Of a stretch of DNA of 64,000 nt, positions 34,181 to 41,469 are shown piece by piece. The notes beneath the pieces were generated by a model that was given only the letters and a program-made list of their open reading frames with translations, had not been told where the DNA came from and did not search any database. Source of the stretch: Clostridia bacterium (GTDB lineage Bacteria > Bacillota > Clostridia > Oscillospirales > CAG-272); assembly GCA_900767415.1 (NCBI GenBank), contig CAAFYZ010000028.1, forward strand, positions 44,808 through 108,807. Reading direction: 5' to 3'. The stretch's first letter is position 1, and every line of letters begins with the position of its first letter. The translations under genes were made by a program, and so were the position numbers.

Positions 34181-34267
34181 TCGAAAGACAGTGTTTGCGG
34201 GGGGAGTCTTTTCATTCTTCGGACACCGCCCCGTCCCCCACTGCCGCTTTACAAAAACGGGAACAAA

Positions 34268-34312
34268 ATAACCCGAAGGGGTCTCCGACACGGAGACCCC
34301 TTCGGGTTTTAT
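34268..34312. terminator. Bidirectional terminator
   Basis: 17-bp perfect stem (34271-34287 with 34291-34307), ACA loop, then TTTT; AT-rich on the other side. Lies between convergent pgsA and the cyclophilin gene. Confidence 0.85.
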
Positions 34313-34361
34313 GCGACGCGGAAATGCAAAACCGCGACGGAGAACAAAGAGAAAAAACGGA

Positions 34362-34838
34362 TCACGCCTCGTCGGTGGTAACCTTCTTCATGCGGACGGC
34401 GATCTTCGGACGGTCGCGAAAATCGGTGGGGATCGACGCGATCTCGTCGACGGCGTGCATACCGGAGACGACTTTACCGAAGGCGGCGTAAGCACCGTCA
34501 AGATGCGGGGCGTCCGCGTGCATGATAAAGAACTGAGAGGAGGCGGAGTTCGGATCGGCGGCACGCGCCATGGAGATGACGCCGCGGGTGTGGCGGATCG
34601 GATTGTCGACGCCGTTCTGACGGAACTCACCTTTGATCGTGTGTTCGGCACCGCCCATACCGTTGCCGAGCGGGTCGCCCCCCTGAATCATGAAGCCGGG
34701 AATGACGCGGTGAAAGGTCAGTCCGTCATAAAAACCGGATCTGACGAGGGAGAGAAAGTTTTTGACCGTTTCGGGCGCTGCCTCGGGGTAAAGCTCGATC
34801 TCGATCTTCTGTCCGTTTTCCATTTCGATGGTAACCAT
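34362..34838 (-). CDS. Cyclophilin-type peptidyl-prolyl isomerase
   Basis: 158 aa cytosolic cyclophilin. VKNFLSLVRSGFYDGLTFHRVIPGFMIQGGDP contains the catalytic Arg-Ile/Val and FMIQGGDP; GVISMARAADPNSASSQFFIMHADAPHLDG carries the substrate-binding FFI strand; FGKVVSGMHAVDEI closes the fold. There is no signal peptide. ATG 34838 follows AAAGGAAG. It catalyses cis-trans isomerisation of prolyl bonds in protein folding. Confidence 0.94.
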   Translation of the reverse strand: MVTIEMENGQKIEIELYPEAAPETVKNFLSLVRSGFYDGLTFHRVIPGFMIQGGDPLGNGMGGAEHTIKGEFRQNGVDNPIRHTRGVISMARAADPNSASSQFFIMHADAPHLDGAYAAFGKVVSGMHAVDEIASIPTDFRDRPKIAVRMKKVTTDEA

Positions 34839-34935
34839 TTGTTTTTCTTCCTTTCGGTTTTTTGAAATATACTCATATTTTCTGACGAAAAAGAATATAA
34901 TAATGTAAATAACTGTTAGAAATACGGAGTTTTTT

Positions 34936-35991
34936 ATGAACCGCGAGAAACTTTCCGCCTGCGCGCACCTTGTCGTTTGCGTCGCGGGGGCGGTACTTCT
35001 TTGCTATCTGATTGCAAAATATCTGCTGCTCCTGTTTTTGCCGTTTCTGATTGCGTGGGGAGCGGCGTTTGCCGTCCGGCCGCTTGCCGAAGGGGTGGCA
35101 AGGCGTACCTGCCTTTCCGTGCGGCTTTGCCGCGTTCTCTTTACCGTGCTTTGCCTGCTGTTGCTTTTTGCCGCGGTCGGCACACTGGTCGCGGGCGCGG
35201 TGTCGGAGGCGTGGCGCTTTTTTTCGGGGATCGGCGACGGGGAGGAGATCGCGAAAAAGGTTCTTGCCGTTCTGCGCCTGCCGATCGGTTGGTTCGGTGA
35301 CGGAGAGGCGGGGGCGGCGATTGCCGAGCAGATCACGCTCGCCTTCGGGAACGCGCTGTCTTCTCTTTTCTCGGGGGCAGTCTCTTTTCTCACCGGGGTG
35401 ATCGCCTTCGTGCCGAAAATCTTCCTTTTTCTTCTTGTATGCGCGATCTCTTCGATCTATTTTTCATGGGACCTTGAGCGGATCAATGCTGCCGTGCGCG
35501 GACTCCTGCCGAAAAAAGCAGAGGCGGCTCTGATCCGATTCAAAGACGGGTTTCTCGATACGTCGGTTCGCTATCTCCGCTCGTATCTGATTCTGATGGC
35601 GATCACCTTCGTCATCATGCTGACGGGATTTTTGCTTCTCGGGATTCCGTACGCGCTCCTTGTCGCACTCGTCGTCGCCCTTTTGGACCTTCTGCCCGTC
35701 ATCGGGGTCGGCACGGTGCTGGTGCCGTGGAGCGTGGTTTCTCTCCTGTCGGGGAAGGGGGGACTTGCACTCGGTCTTTTCCTTCTCTTTGCGGCAAATG
35801 AGGTGATCCGTCAGTTCGCCGAGCCGAAGATCGTCGGGCGACACCTCGGGATTCACCCGCTTCTGACCCTCTTCTTTCTCTATGTCGGTTATGCACTTTT
35901 CGGCGTGACGGGACTGCTTTTCATTCCGATCGCCGTCGTCGCCTATCAGGCGATCGCGGGGCGGGGGAAGACGGAGATAAAAGAAAAATAA
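34936..35991 (+). CDS. AI-2E family transporter, YtvI sporulation membrane protein type
   Basis: 351 aa with seven to eight membrane helices. The pattern LLLLFLPFLIAWGAAFAVRPLAEGVAR, FLTGVIAFVPKIFLFLLVCAISSIYFSWDLERI, then LMAITFVIMLTGFLLLGIPYALLVALVVALLDLLPVIGVGTVLVPWSV and FAEPKIVGRHLGIHPLLTLFFLYVG in outline is that of YtvI and related PF01594 proteins. YtvI is a sporulation integral membrane protein in Firmicutes. Name inferred from family; export function unknown. The promoter is not clear. Confidence 0.82.
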   Translation: MNREKLSACAHLVVCVAGAVLLCYLIAKYLLLLFLPFLIAWGAAFAVRPLAEGVARRTCLSVRLCRVLFTVLCLLLLFAAVGTLVAGAVSEAWRFFSGIGDGEEIAKKVLAVLRLPIGWFGDGEAGAAIAEQITLAFGNALSSLFSGAVSFLTGVIAFVPKIFLFLLVCAISSIYFSWDLERINAAVRGLLPKKAEAALIRFKDGFLDTSVRYLRSYLILMAITFVIMLTGFLLLGIPYALLVALVVALLDLLPVIGVGTVLVPWSVVSLLSGKGGLALGLFLLFAANEVIRQFAEPKIVGRHLGIHPLLTLFFLYVGYALFGVTGLLFIPIAVVAYQAIAGRGKTEIKEK

Positions 35992-36014
35992 CTCCGCAAA
36001 AGGCGGAAAGAGAA

Positions 36015-36047
36015 TAGAAAACGGTGCCTCACGGGCACCGTTTTCTA
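36015..36047. terminator. Bidirectional terminator
   Basis: 14-bp perfect stem (36015-36028 with 36034-36047), TCACG loop, T-rich arm on each strand; between ytvI-like and rpmB. Confidence 0.82.
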
Positions 36048-36057
36048 TTTCGGCGAC

Positions 36058-36243
36058 TTACGCGCGCTCAACCTTGCCCGAACGAAGGCAACGGGAGCAG
36101 ACATAAACCGTCTTGTGAGAGCCGTTTACGACCGCTTTGACACGGCGGATGTTCGGCTTCCATGTTCTGTTCGTCTTACGGTTGGAGTGAGAGACATTGT
36201 GTCCGAACGTCACGCCCTTGCCGCAAATGCTGCAGTTTGCCAT
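36058..36243 (-). CDS. rpmB: 50S ribosomal protein L28
   Basis: 61 aa, full length for L28. CSICGKGVTFGHNVSHSNRKTNRTW is diagnostic, and the Cys pairs (CSIC near the start, CSRC near the end) mark the zinc-binding form. Single-gene unit with strong promoter, as in many Firmicutes. Confidence 0.97.
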   Translation of the reverse strand: MANCSICGKGVTFGHNVSHSNRKTNRTWKPNIRRVKAVVNGSHKTVYVCSRCLRSGKVERA

Positions 36244-36310
36244 TTTGATACCTCCTGTTCTTCCGCTTTTATGGGAAGATACTTATCTCAATCATAAATC
36301 GACAACCGAT

Positions 36311-36339
36311 ATTATAGCATACCTTTCCGAAAAATGCAA
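36311..36339 (-). promoter_or_regulatory. Sigma-A promoter of rpmB
   Basis: Minus strand TTGCAT (36334-36339), 17-bp spacer ending TATGC, TATAAT (36311-36316). Confidence 0.82.
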
Positions 36340-36510
36340 GACTTTTTTTAAGTTTTTTTGCTTTTCGGAAAAATAATTTTGAAAAAGAGGGGGAAAAAGA
36401 AAAAAATCACGGCTTTTCGGAGAAAAAACGGGAGCGGCGGGGAAGGACGCGGGCACAGCACGCAGAGCACGACCGTCGCGTGCGCGGGTACGGTTTCTTT
36501 GAAATATCTG

Positions 36511-36539
36511 TTGACAACTTCCGCGCAGTGTGATAGAAT
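36511..36539 (+). promoter_or_regulatory. Sigma-A promoter of rdgB
   Basis: TTGACA (36511-36516), 17-bp spacer ending GTGTGA, TAGAAT (36534-36539). Confidence 0.8.
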
Positions 36540-36617
36540 ACCCTTCGGACAGGAAGGGCTTTTCTGTCCGAGGGCGACCCGCACGGCAGAAAGTGTGCGG
36601 CACCCGGAGGAGACGGC

Positions 36618-37196
36618 TTGAAACTGATATTGGCAACCAACAATAAAAACAAAATACGGGAGATCCGCGAGATTCTCGGCGGGCATTTTGAAGAGATCCT
36701 CTCTCTTGCCGAGGCGGGGATCGTCCACGAGACGGTGGAGGACGGCTCGACCTTCGTCGAGAACGCCGTGAAAAAGGCGGAGGAGATCGCAAAGATCTCG
36801 GGCATGGCGGCACTCGCCGACGACAGCGGCATTTCGGTCGACACCCTCGGCGGCGCACCGGGCGTATACAGCGCGCGCTTCGCCGGAGAGCACGGCGACG
36901 ATAAAAAGAATACCGCCCTCCTTCTTGAAAAACTCGAAGGAGAGAGCGACCGCGGGGCGCATTATACCGCCGCCGTCGCCCTCGTCTATCCCGACGGACG
37001 CACCCTTACGGCAGAGGGGTATCTGTTCGGCAGGATCGCCGACGCCCCCCGCGGGACGGGCGGATTCGGCTACGATCCCGTTTTCGTCCCGGAGGGCGGG
37101 ACGCGCACGCTTGCGGAATATACGGAAGAAGAAAAGAACGCGATCAGCCATCGTGCGAGGGCGCTTGCCGCTCTTCTCGGTCGGCTCGGCGCATAG
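36618..37196 (+). CDS. rdgB: XTP/dITP diphosphatase (RdgB/HAM1)
   Basis: 192 aa housecleaning pyrophosphatase that removes dITP, XTP and similar. ILATNNKNKIREIREIL is the substrate loop at the N-terminus; ALADDSGISVDTLGGAPGVYSARFAG carries the catalytic Asp; GTGGFGYDPVFVP and KNAISHRARAL finish the family set. The start is TTG 36618: GGAGGAG is upstream at proper distance and the sequence reads directly into the family start; no ATG fits. Confidence 0.93.
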   Translation: MKLILATNNKNKIREIREILGGHFEEILSLAEAGIVHETVEDGSTFVENAVKKAEEIAKISGMAALADDSGISVDTLGGAPGVYSARFAGEHGDDKKNTALLLEKLEGESDRGAHYTAAVALVYPDGRTLTAEGYLFGRIADAPRGTGGFGYDPVFVPEGGTRTLAEYTEEEKNAISHRARALAALLGRLGA

Positions 37197-37204
37197 GAGA
37201 GAGC

Positions 37205-37906
37205 ATGGACGTTTTTTTCTTTGTACTTCAGATTCTCGGTACCATCGGCTTTTCCGTTTCGGGGGCGATGGTCGCCATCCGTCGGGAGACGGATATCGCC
37301 GGGGTCGTGATTCTCGCGCTGACGACGACCTTCGGCGGCGGCATCATGCGCGATCTTTGCATCTCTTCCGCGCCGCCGCGCTTTTTCACGATGTATACCG
37401 AGATCGCGGTGTCGGTGGCGACGGCACTTCTCGTCTTTTTTCTTGCCCGCCATTATAAAGAAAAATACCTCGAAAAAGAAGGGGCACTGCTCGCCGTGGA
37501 CAACGTCTTCGACGCGATCGGCATCGGCGTCTTCGCGGTCATCGGGACCGAGATCGCCCTGGATGCGGGACACACCGCCCCCCTGCTCGCCATTCTGATG
37601 GGGACGGTCTCCGGTGTCGGCGGCGGCGTGGTGCGCGACGTGCTCGTGCGGGACATTCCGTTCATTCTGAAAAAACGGATTTACGTGGTCGCCGTGCTTG
37701 CCGGGGCGACGGTATACTATCTTCTTTGGCTTTTCGGCGCGCCGGATATGCTCTCGCTCTCCGTCGGGGCGGCGACCGTTTTCACCCTCCGTATGCTCGC
37801 CACCGTCTTCAAATGGAATCTGCCGAAGGCAATCGTTTTTTCTTCTCTCCGCCCGGAAGAAAAGAAAAAACCGTCGTCGGACGAAAAAAACAAAAAAGTT
37901 TCGTAA
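37205..37906 (+). CDS. TRIC (UPF0126) cation channel family protein
   Basis: 233 aa, seven membrane helices built as two TRIC repeats. Each repeat holds the glycine kink and motif: ALTTTFGGGIMRDLCI in the first and MGTVSGVGGGVVRDVLVRDIPFIL in the second. Prokaryotic TRIC proteins form trimers with a pore per subunit passing K or Na. It starts 8 bp after rdgB with GGAGAG, so it is co-transcribed. The last 25 residues are a charged, Lys-rich tail. Confidence 0.88.
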   Translation: MDVFFFVLQILGTIGFSVSGAMVAIRRETDIAGVVILALTTTFGGGIMRDLCISSAPPRFFTMYTEIAVSVATALLVFFLARHYKEKYLEKEGALLAVDNVFDAIGIGVFAVIGTEIALDAGHTAPLLAILMGTVSGVGGGVVRDVLVRDIPFILKKRIYVVAVLAGATVYYLLWLFGAPDMLSLSVGAATVFTLRMLATVFKWNLPKAIVFSSLRPEEKKKPSSDEKNKKVS

Positions 37907-37911
37907 AACTC

Positions 37912-37940
37912 TTTACTTTTAATAAAAAGTATGTTATAAT
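37912..37940 (+). promoter_or_regulatory. Sigma-A promoter of rpsO
   Basis: TTTACT (37912-37917), 17-bp spacer, TATAAT (37935-37940). The resulting leader is about 120 nt, long for a simple operon. Confidence 0.8.
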
Positions 37941-37944
37941 ACTA

Positions 37945-38069
37945 CGGTACCCGTACCGAGGGGTCGGTGGTTGACCTTGCTCCGTCGTCGGCATTGCCGC
38001 GGCGTGGTTTGCGTATTCACCCGCACCGACAGCTTTGATTCGGGAATAAGAAAAGAAAGGTGAGAACAG
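37945..38069 (+). promoter_or_regulatory. Structured leader of rpsO, possible S15 autoregulatory element
   Basis: A perfect stem 37945-37958 (CGGTAC..GTACCG) is followed by a GGTC...GACC stem near 37962-37977 and a GC-rich stretch to about 38000, then AAAGAAAGGTGAG before the ATG. In several bacterial groups S15 represses its own mRNA by binding a structured leader. I infer but cannot prove the same here. Confidence 0.4.
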
Positions 38070-38336
38070 ATGATTTCCAAGGAGACAAAAACCGCCATCA
38101 TCTCGGAGTACAAGATCAACGAGAAGGACACCGGTTCGCCCGAAGTGCAGATCGCGATTCTGACGGACAGAATCAACGCGCTGACCGAGCACATGAAGAA
38201 GAACCCGAAGGACTTCCACTCGCAGAGAGGTCTTTCCAAGATGGTCGGTCACAGAAAGCAGCTTCTGAACTATCTTGCGAAGAAAGATATCGAAAGATAC
38301 AGAGCTGTCATCAAGAAGCTCGGTCTCAGAAAGTAA
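38070..38336 (+). CDS. rpsO: 30S ribosomal protein S15
   Basis: 88 aa, full length. EYKINEKDTGSPEVQIAILTDRINALTEHM and the HSQRGLSKMVGHRKQLLNYL helix are characteristic. It binds 16S rRNA early in small-subunit assembly. ATG 38070 with AAAGGTGAG. It is followed by pnp, the common bacterial order. Confidence 0.98.
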   Translation: MISKETKTAIISEYKINEKDTGSPEVQIAILTDRINALTEHMKKNPKDFHSQRGLSKMVGHRKQLLNYLAKKDIERYRAVIKKLGLRK

Positions 38337-38358
38337 TTTTCGCTTTCCCACGACCGCT

Positions 38359-38399
38359 ATAAGAGACGGGAACGGGACTTTTTCGTTCCCGTTTCTTAT
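38359..38399 (+). other. Hairpin after rpsO
   Basis: 16-bp stem with one imperfect pair (38359-38374 with 38384-38399). It is followed by A-rich sequence, not a T run, so it is more likely an mRNA processing or stability stem than a strong terminator. Confidence 0.55.
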
Positions 38400-38432
38400 G
38401 AAAAAGAAAAAACGAAACGGAGCGGCGGAAGT

Positions 38433-38480
38433 AGCAGTTAAATACGCGTTCGGCAGAAGGCGAGCGTGTATTTAAGTGCT
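38433..38480 (+). promoter_or_regulatory. Long hairpin in the pnp leader, possible RNase III site
   Basis: 16-nt arms (38433-38448 and 38465-38480) pair with one mismatch and one G-U around a 16-nt loop, ending 34 bp before the pnp ATG. In E. coli the pnp leader holds an RNase III stem used for PNPase autoregulation; the position is alike, the sequence is not compared. Confidence 0.5.
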
Positions 38481-38514
38481 ATGTTCGCGGCTCCCGAAAA
38501 AAAGGAGAAAGAAA

Positions 38515-40620
38515 ATGGTAGAAAGATTCAAAACATTCGAAAACTACAAAAAGTTCACGTACGATTTTGCCGGCAGACCGCTCGTCATCGAGACGGGTAA
38601 GATCGCGGGACTTGCCAACGGCTCGGCTCTGATCCGTTACGGCGAGACGACCGTACTTGCCTGCGCGACGGCATCCGCCGCTCCCCGCGAGGGCATCGAC
38701 TTCCTTCCGCTGTCCGTCGACTACGACGAGAAGATGTATTCCGTCGGTAAGATTCCCGGCGGATTCCTGAAAAGAGAAGGGAAGCCGACCGAGAAGGCGA
38801 TCCTGACGAGCCGTGTCATCGACCGTCCCGTCCGTCCCCTTTTCCCGAAGGATCTGCGCAACGATGTTTCTCTGATTCTGACCGTGATGTCGGTCGATCC
38901 CGACTGCTCGCCCGAGATCACCGCGATGATCGGCGCGTCGGTCGCTCTTTCCATCTCCGACATTCCGTGGAACGGACCGATCGGCGGTGTCTTCATGGGT
39001 CTTGTCGACGGCAAGCCCGTGGTCAACCCGACGGCGGAGCAGAGAAAGGTCAGCACCCTTGAGCTGACGGTCGCGGCGACCGAGAAGAAGGTCGTTATGA
39101 TCGAGGCGGGGGCGAAGGAAGTATCCGACGAGGATATGTTCGGTGCGATCATGCTCGCACACGAAGAGATCAAAAAACTTGTGAAGTTCATCGACGGTAT
39201 CGTCGCCGAGGTAGGAAAACCGAAGTTCTCTTATCCTTCGGGCGAGCTGAATCACGAGATGTTCGACGAGATCTTCGCCTATTGCGAAAAGGACGTGATG
39301 GAAGCACTCGACACCGACGACAAGACCGTCCGTGACGCGAAGATGCAGCCCATCATGGAAGATATCGTCGCGAAGTTCGAAGAAAAATACCCCGACATCA
39401 AGGTGGTTCTTCCCGAGCTGATCTATAAGATTCAGAAGAAGATCGTGCGTCGCTGGCTCCTCGTGGACAAGAAGCGTGTGGACGGTCGTCGCATGGACGA
39501 GATCCGCCCGCTCGCCGCAGAAGTCGGTCTGATCCCGAGAGTTCATGGTTCGGGTCTCTTTACGAGAGGTCAGACACAGGTTCTGACGGTAGCCACCCTC
39601 GGCACGCTCTCCGATGCACAGAGACTCGAGGGCATCGACGACGAAGATTCCAAGAGATATATGCACCATTACAATATGCCCGGCTATTCGACCGGTGAGG
39701 CGAAGTCGCTTCGTTCTCCCGGCAGACGCGAGATCGGACACGGTGCTCTCGCCGAGCGTTCGCTTCTTCCCGTTCTTCCGAGCGAAGAGGAGTTCCCCTA
39801 CGCGATCCGTCTTGTCTCCGAGGTTGTCAGCTCGAACGGCTCGACCTCGCAGGGCTCTGTCTGCGGTTCGACCCTTGCGCTGATGGACGCCGGTGTGCCG
39901 ATCAAGGCACCGGTTGCCGGTATCTCCTGCGGTCTGATCACCGCGGAGGACGGTTCGTGGGATACCATGATCGACATTCAGGGTCTCGAAGACTTCTACG
40001 GCGATATGGACTTCAAGGTCGCCGGTACGCATAAGGGTATCACCTCCATTCAGATGGACCTGAAGATCGACGGTCTGACCCCCGAGATCATCAAGAACGC
40101 CCTTGAAACCACGCACAAGGGAAGAGACGAAATCATCGACAAGATTCTTCTTGCCGCGATTCCCGCGCCCCGTGCGGAAGTTTCCGAGTTCGCACCGAAG
40201 ATGATCACCATGCACATCAACCCCGAGAAGATCCGTGAGGTCATCGGTTCGGGCGGAAAGGTGATTCAGAAGATCGTTGCCGACACCGGCGCGAAGATCG
40301 ACATCAACGATGACGGAAGCGTGTTTATCGCCGCCGTCGACCGTGCGAGCGCCGACCGTGCGAAGGAGATCATCGACGCGATCGTCTTCGAGCCCGTCGT
40401 AGGCGAGACGTATGAAGGTACCGTTACCCGTATCATTCCGATCGGTGCGTTCGTCGAGTACGCCCCCGGCAAAGAGGGAATGGTTCACATCTCGAAACTG
40501 CAGAAAGTGCGCACCGAGAAGGTCGAGGACGCCGTTCAGATCGGCGACCGCGTCCGCGTGAAGTTCCTCGGCACCGATGAAAAGGGAAGACAGAACCTTT
40601 CGATGAAAGACGCCGACTGA
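38515..40620 (+). CDS. pnp: Polyribonucleotide nucleotidyltransferase (PNPase)
   Basis: 701 aa phosphorolytic 3'-5' exoribonuclease, trimeric. Two RNase PH-like cores (first GKIAGLANGSALIRYGETTVLACAT in outline; second with GRRMDEIRPLAAEVGLIPRVHGSGLFTRGQTQ), the catalytic region GSTLALMDAGVPIKAPVAGISCGLI and DIQGLEDFYGDMDFKVAGT, then KH (IREVIGSGGKVIQKIVADTGAKIDI) and S1 (GTVTRIIPIGAFVEYAPGKEGMVHISKL) domains. Start 38515 is chosen because AAAGGAG lies before it; 13 codons upstream are open but inside the leader hairpin. Confidence 0.98.
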   Translation: MVERFKTFENYKKFTYDFAGRPLVIETGKIAGLANGSALIRYGETTVLACATASAAPREGIDFLPLSVDYDEKMYSVGKIPGGFLKREGKPTEKAILTSRVIDRPVRPLFPKDLRNDVSLILTVMSVDPDCSPEITAMIGASVALSISDIPWNGPIGGVFMGLVDGKPVVNPTAEQRKVSTLELTVAATEKKVVMIEAGAKEVSDEDMFGAIMLAHEEIKKLVKFIDGIVAEVGKPKFSYPSGELNHEMFDEIFAYCEKDVMEALDTDDKTVRDAKMQPIMEDIVAKFEEKYPDIKVVLPELIYKIQKKIVRRWLLVDKKRVDGRRMDEIRPLAAEVGLIPRVHGSGLFTRGQTQVLTVATLGTLSDAQRLEGIDDEDSKRYMHHYNMPGYSTGEAKSLRSPGRREIGHGALAERSLLPVLPSEEEFPYAIRLVSEVVSSNGSTSQGSVCGSTLALMDAGVPIKAPVAGISCGLITAEDGSWDTMIDIQGLEDFYGDMDFKVAGTHKGITSIQMDLKIDGLTPEIIKNALETTHKGRDEIIDKILLAAIPAPRAEVSEFAPKMITMHINPEKIREVIGSGGKVIQKIVADTGAKIDINDDGSVFIAAVDRASADRAKEIIDAIVFEPVVGETYEGTVTRIIPIGAFVEYAPGKEGMVHISKLQKVRTEKVEDAVQIGDRVRVKFLGTDEKGRQNLSMKDAD

Positions 40621-40621
40621 T

Positions 40622-40669
40622 AAAAAGGCGGTATCAAATGCAAAAAACGCATTTGATACCGCCCTTTTT
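40622..40669 (+). terminator. Terminator of rpsO-pnp
   Basis: 15-bp GC/AT stem (40627-40641 with 40649-40663) extended by AAAAA/TTTTT arms, immediately after the pnp stop. Confidence 0.9.
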
Positions 40670-40761
40670 CTGTTTTCTTTACCATGCAAAGAAAAAACGG
40701 TATAGCACTCTGCTCGTCGGGAGAAACTATCGGTAGCATCTGACGAAAGGAGATGATACCG

Positions 40762-40944
40762 ATGGAGAAAAAACACGAAAAGAAAAAATTCCCTCCGGTC
40801 GAAATTCCGACGCCCGTCGTACCTGCGACGGATCCGCCGGTGCCGAACCGCGCGTGGACGGAGATGAAACTCGGGCGCGACATCGAAGAACTCAGCGAAG
40901 AAGAAAAAGCCGAGCTTTACCTCGGGCACGATCATTTTCTTTGA
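40762..40944 (+). CDS. Small hypothetical protein (60 aa)
   Basis: A Lys-rich start, then a Pro-rich stretch (PPVEIPTPVVPATDPPVP) and an acidic helical end (RDIEELSEEEKAELYLGHDHF). AAGGAG abuts an ATG at 40753, so the ATG three codons on (40762) at 9 bp is preferred. A possible promoter TTTACC-17-TATAGC lies at 40678-40706. No membrane helix. Function unknown; ribosome site, promoter and terminator support it as a gene. Confidence 0.6.
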   Translation: MEKKHEKKKFPPVEIPTPVVPATDPPVPNRAWTEMKLGRDIEELSEEEKAELYLGHDHFL

Positions 40945-41035
40945 GCAATCGGTAAAGAGACACCGTCCATAACCGCCCGTCCGCTTGCGGGGCGGGCGGA
41001 CGGGAATGCGGTGTCCGACTTTCGGATTTCGAAAA

Positions 41036-41084
41036 ACGTCCTGCCCTTTGTCCGACGAACAAAGGGCAGGGTGTTTGCTTTTCT
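41036..41084 (+). terminator. Terminator of the 60-aa protein gene
   Basis: 12-bp perfect stem (41040-41051 with 41059-41070), 7-nt loop, then GTGTTTGCTTTTCTTTTT. Confidence 0.78.
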
Positions 41085-41221
41085 TTTTAACATATTGTGA
41101 ATTCGACAAAAATATGTAACCTTTTTTCTCCCGCTCCTGTCTTTATGGATAAGCGGGTGAAAAATCAGATGCCCGACCTTCGTGTCGGGTTCCGCACGGA
41201 GAAAAAAGAAAGGAAACCGAT

Positions 41222-41368
41222 ATGGAGATTGCAAGAGGCGTGGTCGGTGTGCTCCTCGCTCTGACTTTGATCGTCGGGGTGTTTGTTGCCGGCTCCTACG
41301 CGCCGAAACCGATGGAAAATTCTCCCGCAGAAGGGTATTTTGACTTCTTCCCCGCGGAGATTTCGTGA
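41222..41368 (+). CDS. Small single-pass membrane protein (48 aa)
   Basis: ATG 41222 follows GAAAGGAAACC. It encodes a hydrophobic helix (about residues 5-25: RGVVGVLLALTLIVGVFVAG) and a short hydrophilic tail ending FDFFPAEIS. It stops at 41368, 44 bp before a terminator. A small stem CCCGACC-TTCG-TGTCGGG lies upstream (41172-41189). Unknown function; the ribosome site, helix and terminator make it credible. Confidence 0.5.
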   Translation: MEIARGVVGVLLALTLIVGVFVAGSYAPKPMENSPAEGYFDFFPAEIS

Positions 41369-41411
41369 TTTTCTTCCGAAAGGAAAAAGAAAATCATCGG
41401 CGGCGGAGAAT

Positions 41412-41447
41412 AAAAAGAGGGACGCGAGAGCGTCCCTCTTTTTTTGC
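41412..41447. terminator. Bidirectional terminator
   Basis: 14-bp perfect stem (41412-41425 with 41430-41443) ending AAAAA/TTTTT with further T. It ends the 48-aa gene and the convergent antiporter gene. Confidence 0.85.
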
Positions 41448-41469
41448 GATGACGAAAACGAGAGAAGGG

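Larger units (their letters stand above)
36244..36617. other. Divergent intergenic region, no gene seen
   Basis: 374 bp between rpmB and rdgB. Contains the rpmB promoter and rdgB promoter plus an A/G-rich middle. A stem (36542-36552 with 36564-36574, one bulge) lies in the rdgB leader. Nothing else is recognised. Confidence 0.55.

Noticed and set aside
38479..41109. 876-codon open frame on the minus strand
   Set aside because: Runs opposite pnp through its terminator; a mirror of PNPase codons in a GC-rich genome.
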